A stretch of DNA of 64,000 nt from Blastomonas ursincola (GCF_013607875.1 NZ_VDES01000005.1:1-64000); one strand, 5' to 3'. Counted from the first letter of the stretch, positions 1 through 8,334 are shown. Notes: a model not told the origin generated them from the sequence alone. A program made the numbers and translations.

Positions 1-10
1 GCATTGGTGG

Positions 11-87
<77 letters not shown>

Positions 88-107
88 ATATGGAATGCCC
101 CGCAAAA

Positions 108-131
108 GCCCGCCCTTCCGGCGGGTTTTTT
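108..131 (+). terminator. Rho-independent terminator of the tRNA
   Basis: A CCCGCC/GGCGGG stem (109-114 with 120-125) closes a 5-nt loop and is followed by six T residues, 21 nt after the tRNA CCA end. It ends the initiator tRNA transcript. Confidence 0.9.
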
Positions 132-1290
132 GCGTTTGGAGGGCTGTTGACCGGTTATTTGATGCGATTCCCCTGCGGTTTACCCCAAAAGATCTAGTGT
201 ATTTTGCCTGGGCCCTTCAGAATTTGGCTGCATAGGAGAATTTGGCGTGCCGGATGGCCTAGAGGCGGTTGTTCTCTGGAGAGATGGGCCCGAAGACGCT
301 ATGGAAAATAGCCTGCACCTTGCGCCTTGACACGTCGTTTGATTTTCGACCGGCTATGCCCCTTGGCTCAGATCTGGGCATTGGGCACCGTATACGAACA
401 ACCGCGCCAGTCTTTCGACCGGACCCTCATTCACGCTTGCCACTTTACGCGGCTCGAGCTTCGTCGTGCCAGCCGAGATCGCCGCGTATACGAACATGTT
501 CTACGACTTGCCGGCGATAAGGACGAAAAGTGGTTTCATCCGCCAGGCCGCTGACCATCCAGCGCATTGGCTCAACCATTGCCCGCAAACCTCGGGTTGC
601 CGCGCAATATGCGGCCTTGCTTGCGTAAAGACACGTAGTGTCTGTTATTCATCCACTGCCGCAGACGCCTCCAGCCGCCTAGGCCGATCGAGGCATATGC
701 GCGTTCTCCAGTTCCGCACACCAGCGTTCCCAGCGCTCAGCGGCTCGGACTTTCACTCTCAACGCTGGTGTTTTGGTCTTAACGTTTCAAGCAGCGACAC
801 CGCCTTCCTGTTGCCCGTCACGATCGAGTGGATGGCCTTTCCGCGGCGAACGATGAACGAGCACTCCCACCCGGCATCGGTCCGTACCCCGAAACTGACC
901 ACTTCGGCCCAGCAGTCAAAGCGACTGCTGATCAAGCTGAGCACCCGTTTACGGTCTTTCGAAGCGACACCCCCGATAAACTCTTCGCTTCTGAGGTCCT
1001 TCGTGACACTATCGAAGCTTGTGCCTGCAGTGCCTGCGCTTGCCTTATGCTCCTGGCATCACAGCGAATTCACCGGTTTGTACCCCAAATTGAGCAGCAG
1101 ACAGGTTAGGGATTGCGACGAACTCTGTCTCGAAAACGAACAGATTGTAAAATCCAGCCAAAAACATGGTACCCAACCATGTCTAATGCGGCCTTCGACG
1201 GCTCTGGGAAGCGCGTGACATTAACCACCGTGAACCGCCGCAACGCTGGGTTTTGACCTGCAGTAACCCATTGACGATGCGTGCAACCGG
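132..1290. other. Gene-poor, lower-GC stretch with no convincing gene
   Basis: About 1.15 kb holds only short, mutually overlapping open frames with no ribosome-binding sites, no recognisable domain and atypical composition (many Cys, Arg and Ser). The base composition is visibly less GC-rich than the rest of the window. A minus-strand frame at 759-944 (61 codons) vaguely resembles the small DUF982 proteins of alphaproteobacteria. It is interrupted by a stop at 759, after which a similar-looking frame continues in another phase. The stretch is best read as decayed sequence between the tRNA gene and the curli locus. Confidence 0.4.
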
Positions 1291-1296
1291 CCCGAT

Positions 1297-1345
1297 TTGC
1301 GCCAGATTAGCACGATTTTATAATCACTTTGCACTATTTTGCACT
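1297..1345 (+). promoter_or_regulatory. Putative csgF promoter with helical-phase direct repeats
   Basis: A perfect -10 hexamer TATAAT (1319-1324) lies 16 bp after TTGCGC (1297-1302), a fair sigma-70 promoter. Immediately downstream, around the expected start of transcription, the octamer TTTGCACT occurs twice (1328-1335 and 1338-1345), exactly 10 bp apart, so on the same face of the helix. That spacing fits a dimeric regulator site. The leader to the csgF start would be about 120 nt. Confidence 0.5.
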
Positions 1346-1449
1346 CTGTTAATCACCCCTAAGGTCCCGTTAACAAAATTCGAGTCGCAAGAATTTTATG
1401 CCGTTAGAGAAGCTGAATGCTTCCGGGGGCAAACCGCAGGAGATACGTT

Positions 1450-1899
1450 GTGCGCTCGTTCAATAACGCGGTCAGGGCCTTGACGGTGGCCTGGCTGGGA
1501 GTGGTTGGTCTTACCTTGCCACTCGGAAGTGAGGCCGTTGCACAGGACATCGTCTACCAGCCTGTGAACCCCAGTTTCGGCGGAAACCCATTCAATTCCA
1601 ATCATTTGCTCGGCGTTGCGAACGCCCAGAATGATTTTACAAACCCAGCCTCCAGTTCCAGCAGCTCCCAGGCCGACGTGTTCGCGCGCCAGCTTCAGTC
1701 TCGTCTGCTGTCCGCTCTGTCGTCGCAGATTGTTACCGCGATTTTCGGTGAAAACCCCCAGGAAAGCGGCACGATCAGTTTTGGCGGTCAGACTGTCAGA
1801 TTCATCCGCTCGCTGACCGAGGTGACGATCACGATCATCAATGACGATACCGGCGAAGAGACCGTCATCGTCGTTCCGACCTTTGTGGATGTCGACTGA
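1450..1899 (+). CDS. csgF: Curli assembly protein CsgF
   Basis: CsgF is the exported cap of the CsgG secretion pore and anchors the nucleator at the cell surface in the curli (type VIII) pathway. The 149-aa product has a signal peptide ending in EAVAQ and then the signature NPSFGGNPFNSNHLLGVANA, very close to the E. coli CsgF start ([20 protein letters not shown]). This is the segment that plugs into CsgG. A serine run (SSSSSS) follows, then a beta-rich C-terminal half. GTG at 1450 was chosen because AGGAG lies 7 nt upstream and the signal peptide then begins correctly; an in-frame ATG at 1417 is possible. It is the first gene of the locus, 3 nt before csgG. Confidence 0.9.
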   Translation: MRSFNNAVRALTVAWLGVVGLTLPLGSEAVAQDIVYQPVNPSFGGNPFNSNHLLGVANAQNDFTNPASSSSSSQADVFARQLQSRLLSALSSQIVTAIFGENPQESGTISFGGQTVRFIRSLTEVTITIINDDTGEETVIVVPTFVDVD

Positions 1900-1902
1900 G
1901 CC

Positions 1903-2892
1903 ATGCGTCTTCCGATCCTTCCTGGCCTAGCAGCCCTTTCGATTGCCCTGATGGCGAGTGGCTGCACCACCGTTGGCGGCAGCGGCAAGGCGTTCCTGCC
2001 CGAAACGACCAGCTATGCCTATCTGCCCAACGCAACCCAGACGCAGCTGCTGCTGCGCGGCATTCCCAAGCCGTCGCGCCAGGTTGCAGTGGCGGTCTAT
2101 AGCTTCACCGACCAGACCGGCCAGTTCAAGCCCAGCGCGACCGGCCAGACGCTGTCGCGCGCTGTCAGCCAGGGCGGCGCTTCGGTGCTCGTCAAAGCGC
2201 TGCAGGATGTGGGCGATCGCAGCTGGTTCACGATCGTCGAGCGCGAGAACCTGAAGAACCTGCTCAACGAGCGCCAGATCATTCGCGAGATGCGCGAGCG
2301 CTATCTGGGCGAGCGCGTCGTCAATCCCGATGCACTGCCCGCACTGCTCTTTGCCGGCGTACTGCTCGAAGGCGGGATCATCGGTTATGACACCAACACA
2401 CTGACCGGCGGCGCAGGCGCAGCCTTTCTGGGCATTGGCGGCCGCACCGAATATCGGCAGGACACGGTAACGGTGTATCTGCGCGCGGTATCGGTGCGCA
2501 CCGGCGAGGTGCTGACCACGGTCACTGCGTCGAAGACCATCGCCTCGCAGGCCTTTGGGGCGAGCGCGTTCAAGTTTGTCGCCTTCCGGGAGCTGCTCGA
2601 GGCCGAGGCGGGGTTCACTACTAACGAGCCAGACCAGTTGGCGCTTCAGCAGGCGATCGAAAAGGCGGTCTATGCGCTGGTCATGGAAGGCGTCGAGCTG
2701 CGCCTCTGGGATTTCGCCGACCGCGACGCCGGAATGGCCAAGCTGCTGCAGTATCAGCAGGAGCGCGATGGAAAATTCACACCGGGACAGGTCCAGCGCG
2801 CAGAAGAACGCGCGCGTCAGCTTGCCCCGATGAAGGTGAAGGACAGGAACACGAACGGGAAGAAAAGCGAGGTAAGCTCGGAGACTAATTGA
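1903..2892 (+). CDS. csgG: Curli secretion channel lipoprotein CsgG
   Basis: CsgG forms the nonameric outer-membrane pore that exports curlin subunits unfolded. The 329-aa protein starts with a lipoprotein signal and lipobox (LMASGC, Cys about residue 21). A typical CsgG body follows: VAVAVYSFTDQTGQFKPS, then GDRSWFTIVERENLKNLLNE, and LLFAGVLLEGGIIGYDTNT before the transmembrane beta-hairpins. The C-terminus runs about 50 residues longer than E. coli CsgG (277 aa) with a charged tail rich in Lys, Glu and Arg. The gene starts 3 nt after csgF and is surely cotranscribed. It is followed by a 290-bp gap with two inverted repeats before the first curlin gene. Confidence 0.96.
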   Translation: MRLPILPGLAALSIALMASGCTTVGGSGKAFLPETTSYAYLPNATQTQLLLRGIPKPSRQVAVAVYSFTDQTGQFKPSATGQTLSRAVSQGGASVLVKALQDVGDRSWFTIVERENLKNLLNERQIIREMRERYLGERVVNPDALPALLFAGVLLEGGIIGYDTNTLTGGAGAAFLGIGGRTEYRQDTVTVYLRAVSVRTGEVLTTVTASKTIASQAFGASAFKFVAFRELLEAEAGFTTNEPDQLALQQAIEKAVYALVMEGVELRLWDFADRDAGMAKLLQYQQERDGKFTPGQVQRAEERARQLAPMKVKDRNTNGKKSEVSSETN

Positions 2893-3047
2893 CCAGCTAT
2901 GTCCTGCATCACAGCTAGCGGCGTGGATGCAGGCGCAAAACAGGAACGGAAAGGTCCCAAATCGGGATACTCAACCGATCCAGGATCGCGGACGAGAGCC
3001 GAAGCCGGTCAGGCGGCATTCGGAACTGACATAAAGGCCTGACAAAA

Positions 3048-3081
3048 CTCGCGCACCGAAGCTGCAACTTCGATGCGCGAG
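3048..3081 (+). promoter_or_regulatory. Strong hairpin between csgG and curlin 1
   Basis: CTCGCGCA (3048-3055) pairs with TGCGCGAG (3074-3081), and CGAAG (3057-3061) with CTTCG (3068-3072). Only one C/A mismatch interrupts the stem, and the loop is CTGCAA. No T-run follows, so it is not a classical terminator. It could be an mRNA processing or stability element that separates the export genes from the highly expressed subunit genes. Confidence 0.55.
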
Positions 3082-3130
3082 CATAACAACAATGAGTGCG
3101 TGTGAAACAATCATGCTGACCCCGGCGGCA

Positions 3131-3151
3131 ATGCTGCTTCCGGAGCAGCAT
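3131..3151 (+). promoter_or_regulatory. Perfect 8-bp inverted repeat upstream of curlin 1
   Basis: ATGCTGCT (3131-3138) and AGCAGCAT (3144-3151) flank TCCGG. The repeat ends about 17 nt before the probable ribosome-binding site AGAGGA of curlin 1. It may be an operator or an RNA hairpin controlling curlin 1. Confidence 0.4.
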
Positions 3152-3183
3152 GGTTATGACCCTTGAACAGAGGATTATCAACC

Positions 3184-5751
3184 ATGAAGACCTCCATTTA
3201 CACCTCGGTCTCGGCGCTCGCGCTGATGATCGGCATGCCTGCAATCGCACAGAGCGTTGTCAACAACAGCTCGACGATTGATCAGCGCGGCGCCCAGAAT
3301 AGCGCAGATGTGTCCCAGCTGGGCACCAACGGAACATCGACTGTTACGCAGACCGGCGCAGGAACCACCTCGAGCCGCAACACCGTCGAAGTAGACCAGG
3401 CTGGCAACAGCTCGGACTCGGATGTCCAGCAGTCGGGTGGTGCAGGTAACGTTGCCAAGGTCAACCAGAACGGTGACAGCGAATCCGATATTGTGCAGTC
3501 GGGCGCGCTGAACAATGCCGATGTCGCCCAGAAGGGTGGGGCGGGCAATGAATCCGATGTAGACCAGACCGGTACTTCCAATAGCGCGATGGTCGATCAG
3601 GACGGCGATCGCAACATCTCGGATATTGATCAGACTGCGACGGGTCTTGGTGCGACCGCTGATGTCTCGCAGTTTGGCGAAGCCAATGAGTCCAAGGTTA
3701 CGCAAACCTCCGAAGCGTCCGCGACGGTGTCTCAGACGGGTGACGAGAATGACTCGACCATCACGCAGACCGCATCGGCCTCTGGTGCGAGCGCAGATGT
3801 GACGCAGCTGGGCGATTTCAACCGTTCCACCATCCTGCAGTCTGATGCTGCAACAGCCGAAGTGACCCAGCAGAGCAACGCGAACTTCTCGGACATCAAC
3901 CAGTCTGGGGCAGCTTCTGCGAAGGTCACCCAGAAGGGCGGAGTTAACAACCTCGGCCCGCGGAACTGGGATGGAGCCACCTTGCCGCCGTCGTCGGCGG
4001 GCACTTCGTATGCGAACAACGTGTCGCTCATCACCCAGTCGGCTGATGGCGCCAAAGCAGAACTGCTTCAGGACGGTACGCTTAACCGCTCGGCGATCAG
4101 CCAGACTGCAGATGGCGATGCGAACGTCAAGCAAAGCGGCGTCTACAACACCTCGGTCGTGACCCAGAATGCCGCTGGCACTGCGATTGTCGATCAGGGC
4201 AGCGTCGCTCCCGGCAATTTCGGCCGCAATGCATCGAGCATTACGCAGAATGGTCGTTCGTCGGCGCAGGTGACCCAGCGTTCGCAGGACATCAACAACA
4301 CCTCCGCACCGACGAATACCTCGATCATTCTGCAGAACGGTAACAAGGGTGAGGCCTTGGTTGATCAGACCGGTGATGAAAATACGTCTTCGATCACTCA
4401 GAACGCTCCTCTTGGCGGATTTGCCGATGTGACGCAGAGCGGCTTCCAGAACGACTCGATCGTGAACCAGGCCGCCGATGCATTTGCTGAAGTTGACCAG
4501 ACCGGCAACAACAACGATTCGTCGATTCAGCAGGGCACCGGAGCAGATGGTGCAAAGGCGGACGTCCTTCAGACGGGTGACCGTAATGCGTCTCTCGTCA
4601 CTCAGTCGGCTGATGCGGATGCCTTTGTTACCCAGACTGGTACGGACAACGTGTCGGACGTGACCCAGAGCGCGGCTGCCACCTCGACGACCACGCAGAA
4701 CGGTCCCAGCAATGACAGCACCATCAACCAGTCTTCGGCTGGTGCTTCGGCAACTGTCACTCAGACTGCAGACGGTCTCAATCCGACGAGCCCCCGTCTC
4801 CGCGCCAGCCGGTTCGACGGCGACAACGACTTGGTTCGTGGCAACTTCTCGAACGTTTCACAGTCCGGGACGGGCCTGAACTCTGCCGACCTTACCCAGA
4901 ACGGTCAGCTCAATCGGTCGGACATCCGTCAGAGCAATAGCGGTCCCGGCACCGCCAGTGCTACCGTGGTCCAGGATGGTATCTTCAACAACTCGGATGT
5001 CCGTCAGACCGCAGCAGCAGTAGCCACTGTCAACCAGCTGGGCACCTATGGTGACAATGATTCGCTGGTGGAGCAGACCGCCAGCGGTGCAACGGCCACC
5101 GTCACTCAGTACGGCAGCGAAATCCCTGGACCTGATTTCCCGACAAATCGTTCGCTGATCACTCAGAACGCGGATGCCAGCGCGACCGTGACGCAGACGG
5201 GAAGTCAGAACACCTCGACGATCAACCAGAATGTCGGTGCCGATCTGGCTGTCGCAGTCGTTGTCCAGGAGACCACACCTGCCACGATCGGAGCGTTTGA
5301 CGAAGATAACACTTCGCTCATCACGCAGTCTGCCAACACCAGCGCCTATGTCGAGCAGATCGGTCAGAAGAACAGCTCGACCGTGCTGCAGTCGGCAGCC
5401 AACCCCGTGCCGGGCAACTTCATGACGTATGCGGTTGAAGTCCGTCAGCTCGGCCAGGATGGTGCGTCGCTTGTCGAACAGACCGGCGGTACCGGCAACG
5501 AGGCCAAGGTCACTCAGTCCAGCGGTTCGAGCCTTGCAGATTCGTCGATCATCCAGACGGGTGCCGACAACTTCGCCAATGTTTCGCAGGATGGGATCAA
5601 CAACGAGTCCGACATCATGCAAGGCGGCAATCTCAACGTTGCGACGGTGATGCAGGGAGGCAACGACAATCAGTCGACCATCACCCAGTCGGGTAGCAAC
5701 AATACTGCGACCGTGATGCAGAACGTGCCTGCCATTCCGCCGGTGAACTGA
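3184..5751 (+). CDS. Giant curlin-repeat protein (major amyloid subunit candidate)
   Basis: This is an 855-aa secreted protein made almost wholly of curlin repeats. A 23-residue signal peptide ends in MPAIAQ. I count about 66 short strands ending in Gln, i.e. about 33 curlin units; E. coli CsgA has five. The strands alternate almost strictly between Ser-x-Ile/Val-x-Gln (STIDQ, SDVQQ, STITQ) and Ala-x-Val-x-Gln (ADVSQ, AKVNQ, ATVTQ), separated by Gly/Asn/Asp turns, as in the S-x5-Q / N-x-A-x3-Q curlin motif. Longer Pro-containing insertions interrupt the array (NLGPRNWDG, LNPTSPRLRASRFDG, EIPGPDFPTN), presumably as loops. Start ATG 3184 follows AGAGGA; an upstream TTG at 3163 is less likely. 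It probably forms the fibre body after CsgG export, either as a fused multi-subunit or as a surface-anchored filament. Confidence 0.9.
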   Translation: MKTSIYTSVSALALMIGMPAIAQSVVNNSSTIDQRGAQNSADVSQLGTNGTSTVTQTGAGTTSSRNTVEVDQAGNSSDSDVQQSGGAGNVAKVNQNGDSESDIVQSGALNNADVAQKGGAGNESDVDQTGTSNSAMVDQDGDRNISDIDQTATGLGATADVSQFGEANESKVTQTSEASATVSQTGDENDSTITQTASASGASADVTQLGDFNRSTILQSDAATAEVTQQSNANFSDINQSGAASAKVTQKGGVNNLGPRNWDGATLPPSSAGTSYANNVSLITQSADGAKAELLQDGTLNRSAISQTADGDANVKQSGVYNTSVVTQNAAGTAIVDQGSVAPGNFGRNASSITQNGRSSAQVTQRSQDINNTSAPTNTSIILQNGNKGEALVDQTGDENTSSITQNAPLGGFADVTQSGFQNDSIVNQAADAFAEVDQTGNNNDSSIQQGTGADGAKADVLQTGDRNASLVTQSADADAFVTQTGTDNVSDVTQSAAATSTTTQNGPSNDSTINQSSAGASATVTQTADGLNPTSPRLRASRFDGDNDLVRGNFSNVSQSGTGLNSADLTQNGQLNRSDIRQSNSGPGTASATVVQDGIFNNSDVRQTAAAVATVNQLGTYGDNDSLVEQTASGATATVTQYGSEIPGPDFPTNRSLITQNADASATVTQTGSQNTSTINQNVGADLAVAVVVQETTPATIGAFDEDNTSLITQSANTSAYVEQIGQKNSSTVLQSAANPVPGNFMTYAVEVRQLGQDGASLVEQTGGTGNEAKVTQSSGSSLADSSIIQTGADNFANVSQDGINNESDIMQGGNLNVATVMQGGNDNQSTITQSGSNNTATVMQNVPAIPPVN

Positions 5752-5761
5752 TCTGAAGGAA

Positions 5762-5798
5762 GGCCGGCTGGCTCAGAAACGTCTGACGTCAGCCGGTC
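5762..5798 (+). promoter_or_regulatory. Hairpin between curlin 1 and curlin 2
   Basis: GGCCGGCTG (5762-5770) pairs with CAGCCGGTC (5790-5798), including one G-U pair in RNA. The loop is 19 nt and itself contains the palindrome GACGTC (partly shared with the right arm). No T-run follows. It lies 27 nt before the ATG of curlin 2. Confidence 0.4.
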
Positions 5799-5825
5799 CC
5801 CCTCCTCAAATTTTAGGAATTCGAC

Positions 5826-7571
5826 ATGAAAAAGCTTCTTCTTGCCGGCGCATCATCGCTGGCGATCTTCGCCCTCGCTCCGGCGATGGCACAGACGGTC
5901 AACAACAACTCGACCGTGACCCAGACCGGCACCAATGGCGGTGCGACCGTAGGTCAGAGCGGCACCAACGGCATTTCGGTCGTCACCCAGGGCGGCAACC
6001 GCAATAACGCTACGCTGACCCAGGCAGGCAACAAGAACGACTCTTCGATCGTGCAGGACAATGGCACCGGCAGCAGCGACGATAGCAACACCGCCATCGT
6101 CGTGCAGTCTGGCAGCGAAAATATCTCGAAGGTTTCGCAGACCAACGATTTTTCGACCGCGCGCGTGACACAGTCGAACTTCAGCAACGACTCGGATGTG
6201 TCGCAGAGTGGCGACCTTGACGTAGCCGAAGTTCGTCAGAGCGGCCAAGACAACGACTCGGATCTCGAACAGAGTGGAAATCTGAACACGGCGAACGTGG
6301 TGCAGTCGGGCAACGATAACAAGTCGACACTCACCCAGAGCAGCGGCCTCAATGAAGCAATCGTGACCCAGAGTGGCAACGACAACGAGTCGAAGCTGAC
6401 CCAGACCGGCGTCGGTGCCAACGATGCCAACATTCTGCAGTCGGGAAACAACAACCTTTCTGATGTCGTTCAGGGAGGTGCCGGCAATGGCGTTGGAAAT
6501 TCTGCCGCGGCAGGCGTCCAGCAGCTCAGCGATTTCAACACTGCTACGGTACGCCAGGCCGGCGGTCTGCACGAAGCATTCATCCAGCAGAAGGGCGGCG
6601 AACGAAACCTAGCCACGATCGATCAGGGCGCCAATCTTAGCACCGACCACACCGCGGCAGTTCGCCAGGATGGTATCCGCAACACGGCCAATGTCACCCA
6701 GCGCGGCTTCAACGAGAATGCCGATATTCGCCAGACCGGTGAAACCAATATCGCCGAAGTCGATCAGGGTGGCGCTATCGGTCGCGATCATGATGCCTTC
6801 GTAACCCAGGGCGGCAACAACAACCGCGCGAATGTTCTCCAGCGCGGCAACAATCAGACGGCTAATGTCACGCAGAATGGTGACGGTGGTCTGGCGCTGG
6901 TCGATCAGGGGGAAGACAGCGCTCTGGGATTTCTGCGGGGAGATAACCAAGCTGCCACCATTGAGCAGAGGACCGGTGGTGACAATAACACAGCCCGTGT
7001 CGAGCAGCGTGGTGACAACCAGACCGCGTTCATCTTGCAGGTCGGTAGCGACAACAATGGCGGAAATACGCGTTCGGTATATGGCGCTGAAATCCGCCAG
7101 GGCGGCATCACTGGTCGCGACAATGACGCCCGGATCGAGCAACTTTCTGGATTGAACCGTGCCTACATCGAACAGCAGGGCGTAAGCCTGGCTGCAAAGG
7201 TGGTTCAGGGCGGCGATGGCAATCATCGGAGCCGGATCGAGCAGACCGGAAACGGTGGCTCGCGCAATCTCAATGCCGATGTGAACCAGACAGGCTCGAG
7301 TAACGAATCGACTATTACCCAGAGCGGTACCAGCCAGTTCGCTCTGCTGACCCAGAGTGGCGAAGAAAACACCTCGTCGGTTACTCAGGGCGGCAGCGGT
7401 CATTCGGCGACCGTGACGCAGGCAGGGGACTTCAACGAATCGGTCGTCACTCAGCTCACCGGAAGCGGAAACTCGGCAACCGTGACCCAGAATTCGGACT
7501 TCAACGAATCGTTCGTTACGCAGTCTGGCACGGGCATGATCGCCACCGTGACCCAGGGTGCACCGAACTGA
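5826..7571 (+). CDS. Large curlin-repeat protein 2
   Basis: This 581-aa secreted curlin has a clear signal peptide (MKKLLLAGASSLAIFALAPA, cleaved after AMAQ) and about 46 Gln-ending strands, or 23 curlin units. Strands 1-17 and about 37-46 mostly alternate Ser-type and Ala-type strands as in curlin 1 (STVTQ/ATVGQ, SKLTQ/ANILQ). The central strands 18-36 are all Ala-type and richer in Arg and Glu (ATVRQ, ARVEQ, AEIRQ, AYIEQ). GNDN-like turns recur. It follows curlin 1 by 74 bp, so the two are probably cotranscribed. It may be a second fibre subunit, or a nucleator or adaptor. I cannot say which of the three curlins plays the CsgB role. Confidence 0.9.
   Translation: MKKLLLAGASSLAIFALAPAMAQTVNNNSTVTQTGTNGGATVGQSGTNGISVVTQGGNRNNATLTQAGNKNDSSIVQDNGTGSSDDSNTAIVVQSGSENISKVSQTNDFSTARVTQSNFSNDSDVSQSGDLDVAEVRQSGQDNDSDLEQSGNLNTANVVQSGNDNKSTLTQSSGLNEAIVTQSGNDNESKLTQTGVGANDANILQSGNNNLSDVVQGGAGNGVGNSAAAGVQQLSDFNTATVRQAGGLHEAFIQQKGGERNLATIDQGANLSTDHTAAVRQDGIRNTANVTQRGFNENADIRQTGETNIAEVDQGGAIGRDHDAFVTQGGNNNRANVLQRGNNQTANVTQNGDGGLALVDQGEDSALGFLRGDNQAATIEQRTGGDNNTARVEQRGDNQTAFILQVGSDNNGGNTRSVYGAEIRQGGITGRDNDARIEQLSGLNRAYIEQQGVSLAAKVVQGGDGNHRSRIEQTGNGGSRNLNADVNQTGSSNESTITQSGTSQFALLTQSGEENTSSVTQGGSGHSATVTQAGDFNESVVTQLTGSGNSATVTQNSDFNESFVTQSGTGMIATVTQGAPN
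6504..7208 (+). repeat. Ala-only strand block inside curlin 2
   Basis: Nineteen successive strands from AAGVQQ to AKVVQ begin with Ala, whereas the arms on both sides alternate Ser and Ala. The block also has more Arg (RQ, RGF, RGDN, RNTAN) than the flanks. It looks like a separately expanded module with its own surface chemistry. Confidence 0.6.
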
Positions 7572-7586
7572 CACCCGATGACCTGA

Positions 7587-7617
7587 GGGGCAGCTCCGCA
7601 TCGTGCGGGGCTGCCCC
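7587..7617 (+). promoter_or_regulatory. Very strong hairpin between curlin 2 and curlin 3
   Basis: In RNA, GGGGCAGCUCCGC (7587-7599) pairs continuously with GCGGGGCUGCCCC (7605-7617) over 13 bp, with one U-G wobble, closing an ATCGT loop. No U-tract follows. The Shine-Dalgarno of curlin 3 (AGGAGAG) lies about 12 nt after it. It may attenuate or process the polycistronic message after the abundant subunits. Confidence 0.6.
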
Positions 7618-7640
7618 AAGGGCAGTACAGGAGAGTTTCC

Positions 7641-8333
7641 ATGCGCACACATTCTGCCAGGCTGGCCATCGCCGCAATGATGGTACTGGGGGCACAGACG
7701 GTGCAGGCGCAAACCGCTCCGAGCGATCCGTGCGCTCGAGCCTCTGCGGGAGCCTGCACCGCGGGCACGCTTTCGGAACCGATCGAGCTCATGCGGCCCG
7801 TGCCGGTCCGCACCAGCGCTTTCATCGCGCAGATCGGCGACAACAACTCCGCCACCATCAGCCAGAATGGCAGCCAGCAGTTTGCGCGCATCGGGCAGGA
7901 TGGCGACAATGGCACCGCCCGCGTGACCCAGGAGGGTGCGGGCACCGCCCATCTTGAGATCGATCAGGCGGGTCTGCTCAACAGCTTCATTTCCAAACAG
8001 AATGCCAGCGATGGCGGCGGCAATATCGCGGTCGCGGCCCAGCAGGGCGAGGACAATGCGATCCTGCTTGATCAATCTGCAACTGCCGGTAGTGTGAACA
8101 CCGCGATGCTTGCCCAACAGGGTTCGGGCAACCAGATGCAACTGGGACAAAACGGGTCGGACAACCGCGCCGAGCTTGTCCAGCTGGGTGACAACAACGC
8201 CATGACCGCAACGCAGAACGGAACCGCCAACCAGCTCCGCTGGGTGCAGAATGGCAACGGCCTGTCCGATCTCCAGATCGTGCAGAGCGGCAACCAGACC
8301 ATGTCCATCACCCAGTCGAACGGGGGCACCTGA
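7641..8333 (+). CDS. Divergent small curlin-repeat protein, nucleator candidate
   Basis: This 230-aa secreted protein has a signal peptide (MRTHSARLAIAAMMVLGAQT, cleaved about after QAQ). A non-repeat N-terminal segment of about 50 residues follows with two Cys (DPCARASAGACTAG). Then come about 15 degenerate curlin strands (ATISQ, ARIGQ, ARVTQ, LEIDQ, AMLAQ, AELVQ, MSITQ). Hydrophobic residues (Leu, Met, Trp in LRWVQ) replace the Ser/Ala seen in the two larger curlins. Small size, divergence and position after the main subunits suggest a CsgB-like nucleator or fibre cap, but that is inference. AGGAGAG lies 8 nt before the ATG. One base separates its stop from the next start. Confidence 0.8.
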   Translation: MRTHSARLAIAAMMVLGAQTVQAQTAPSDPCARASAGACTAGTLSEPIELMRPVPVRTSAFIAQIGDNNSATISQNGSQQFARIGQDGDNGTARVTQEGAGTAHLEIDQAGLLNSFISKQNASDGGGNIAVAAQQGEDNAILLDQSATAGSVNTAMLAQQGSGNQMQLGQNGSDNRAELVQLGDNNAMTATQNGTANQLRWVQNGNGLSDLQIVQSGNQTMSITQSNGGT

Positions 8334-8334
8334 G

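Noticed and set aside
759-944. A DUF982-like gene on the minus strand
   Set aside because: The resemblance is short and weak, the frame stops early and no ribosome-binding site is seen. Kept only as a remark in the gene-poor stretch.
3250-7560. Regularly spaced short DNA repeats resembling a CRISPR-like or tandem array
   Set aside because: The periodicity is that of codons for curlin strands (about 60 bp per unit), with diverged DNA and an intact reading frame. There are no conserved repeats, spacers or cas genes.
6609-8150. A 513-codon minus-strand frame across curlins 2 and 3
   Set aside because: It is the reflection of the periodic curlin codons on the other strand and crosses two genes with good signal peptides and ribosome-binding sites.
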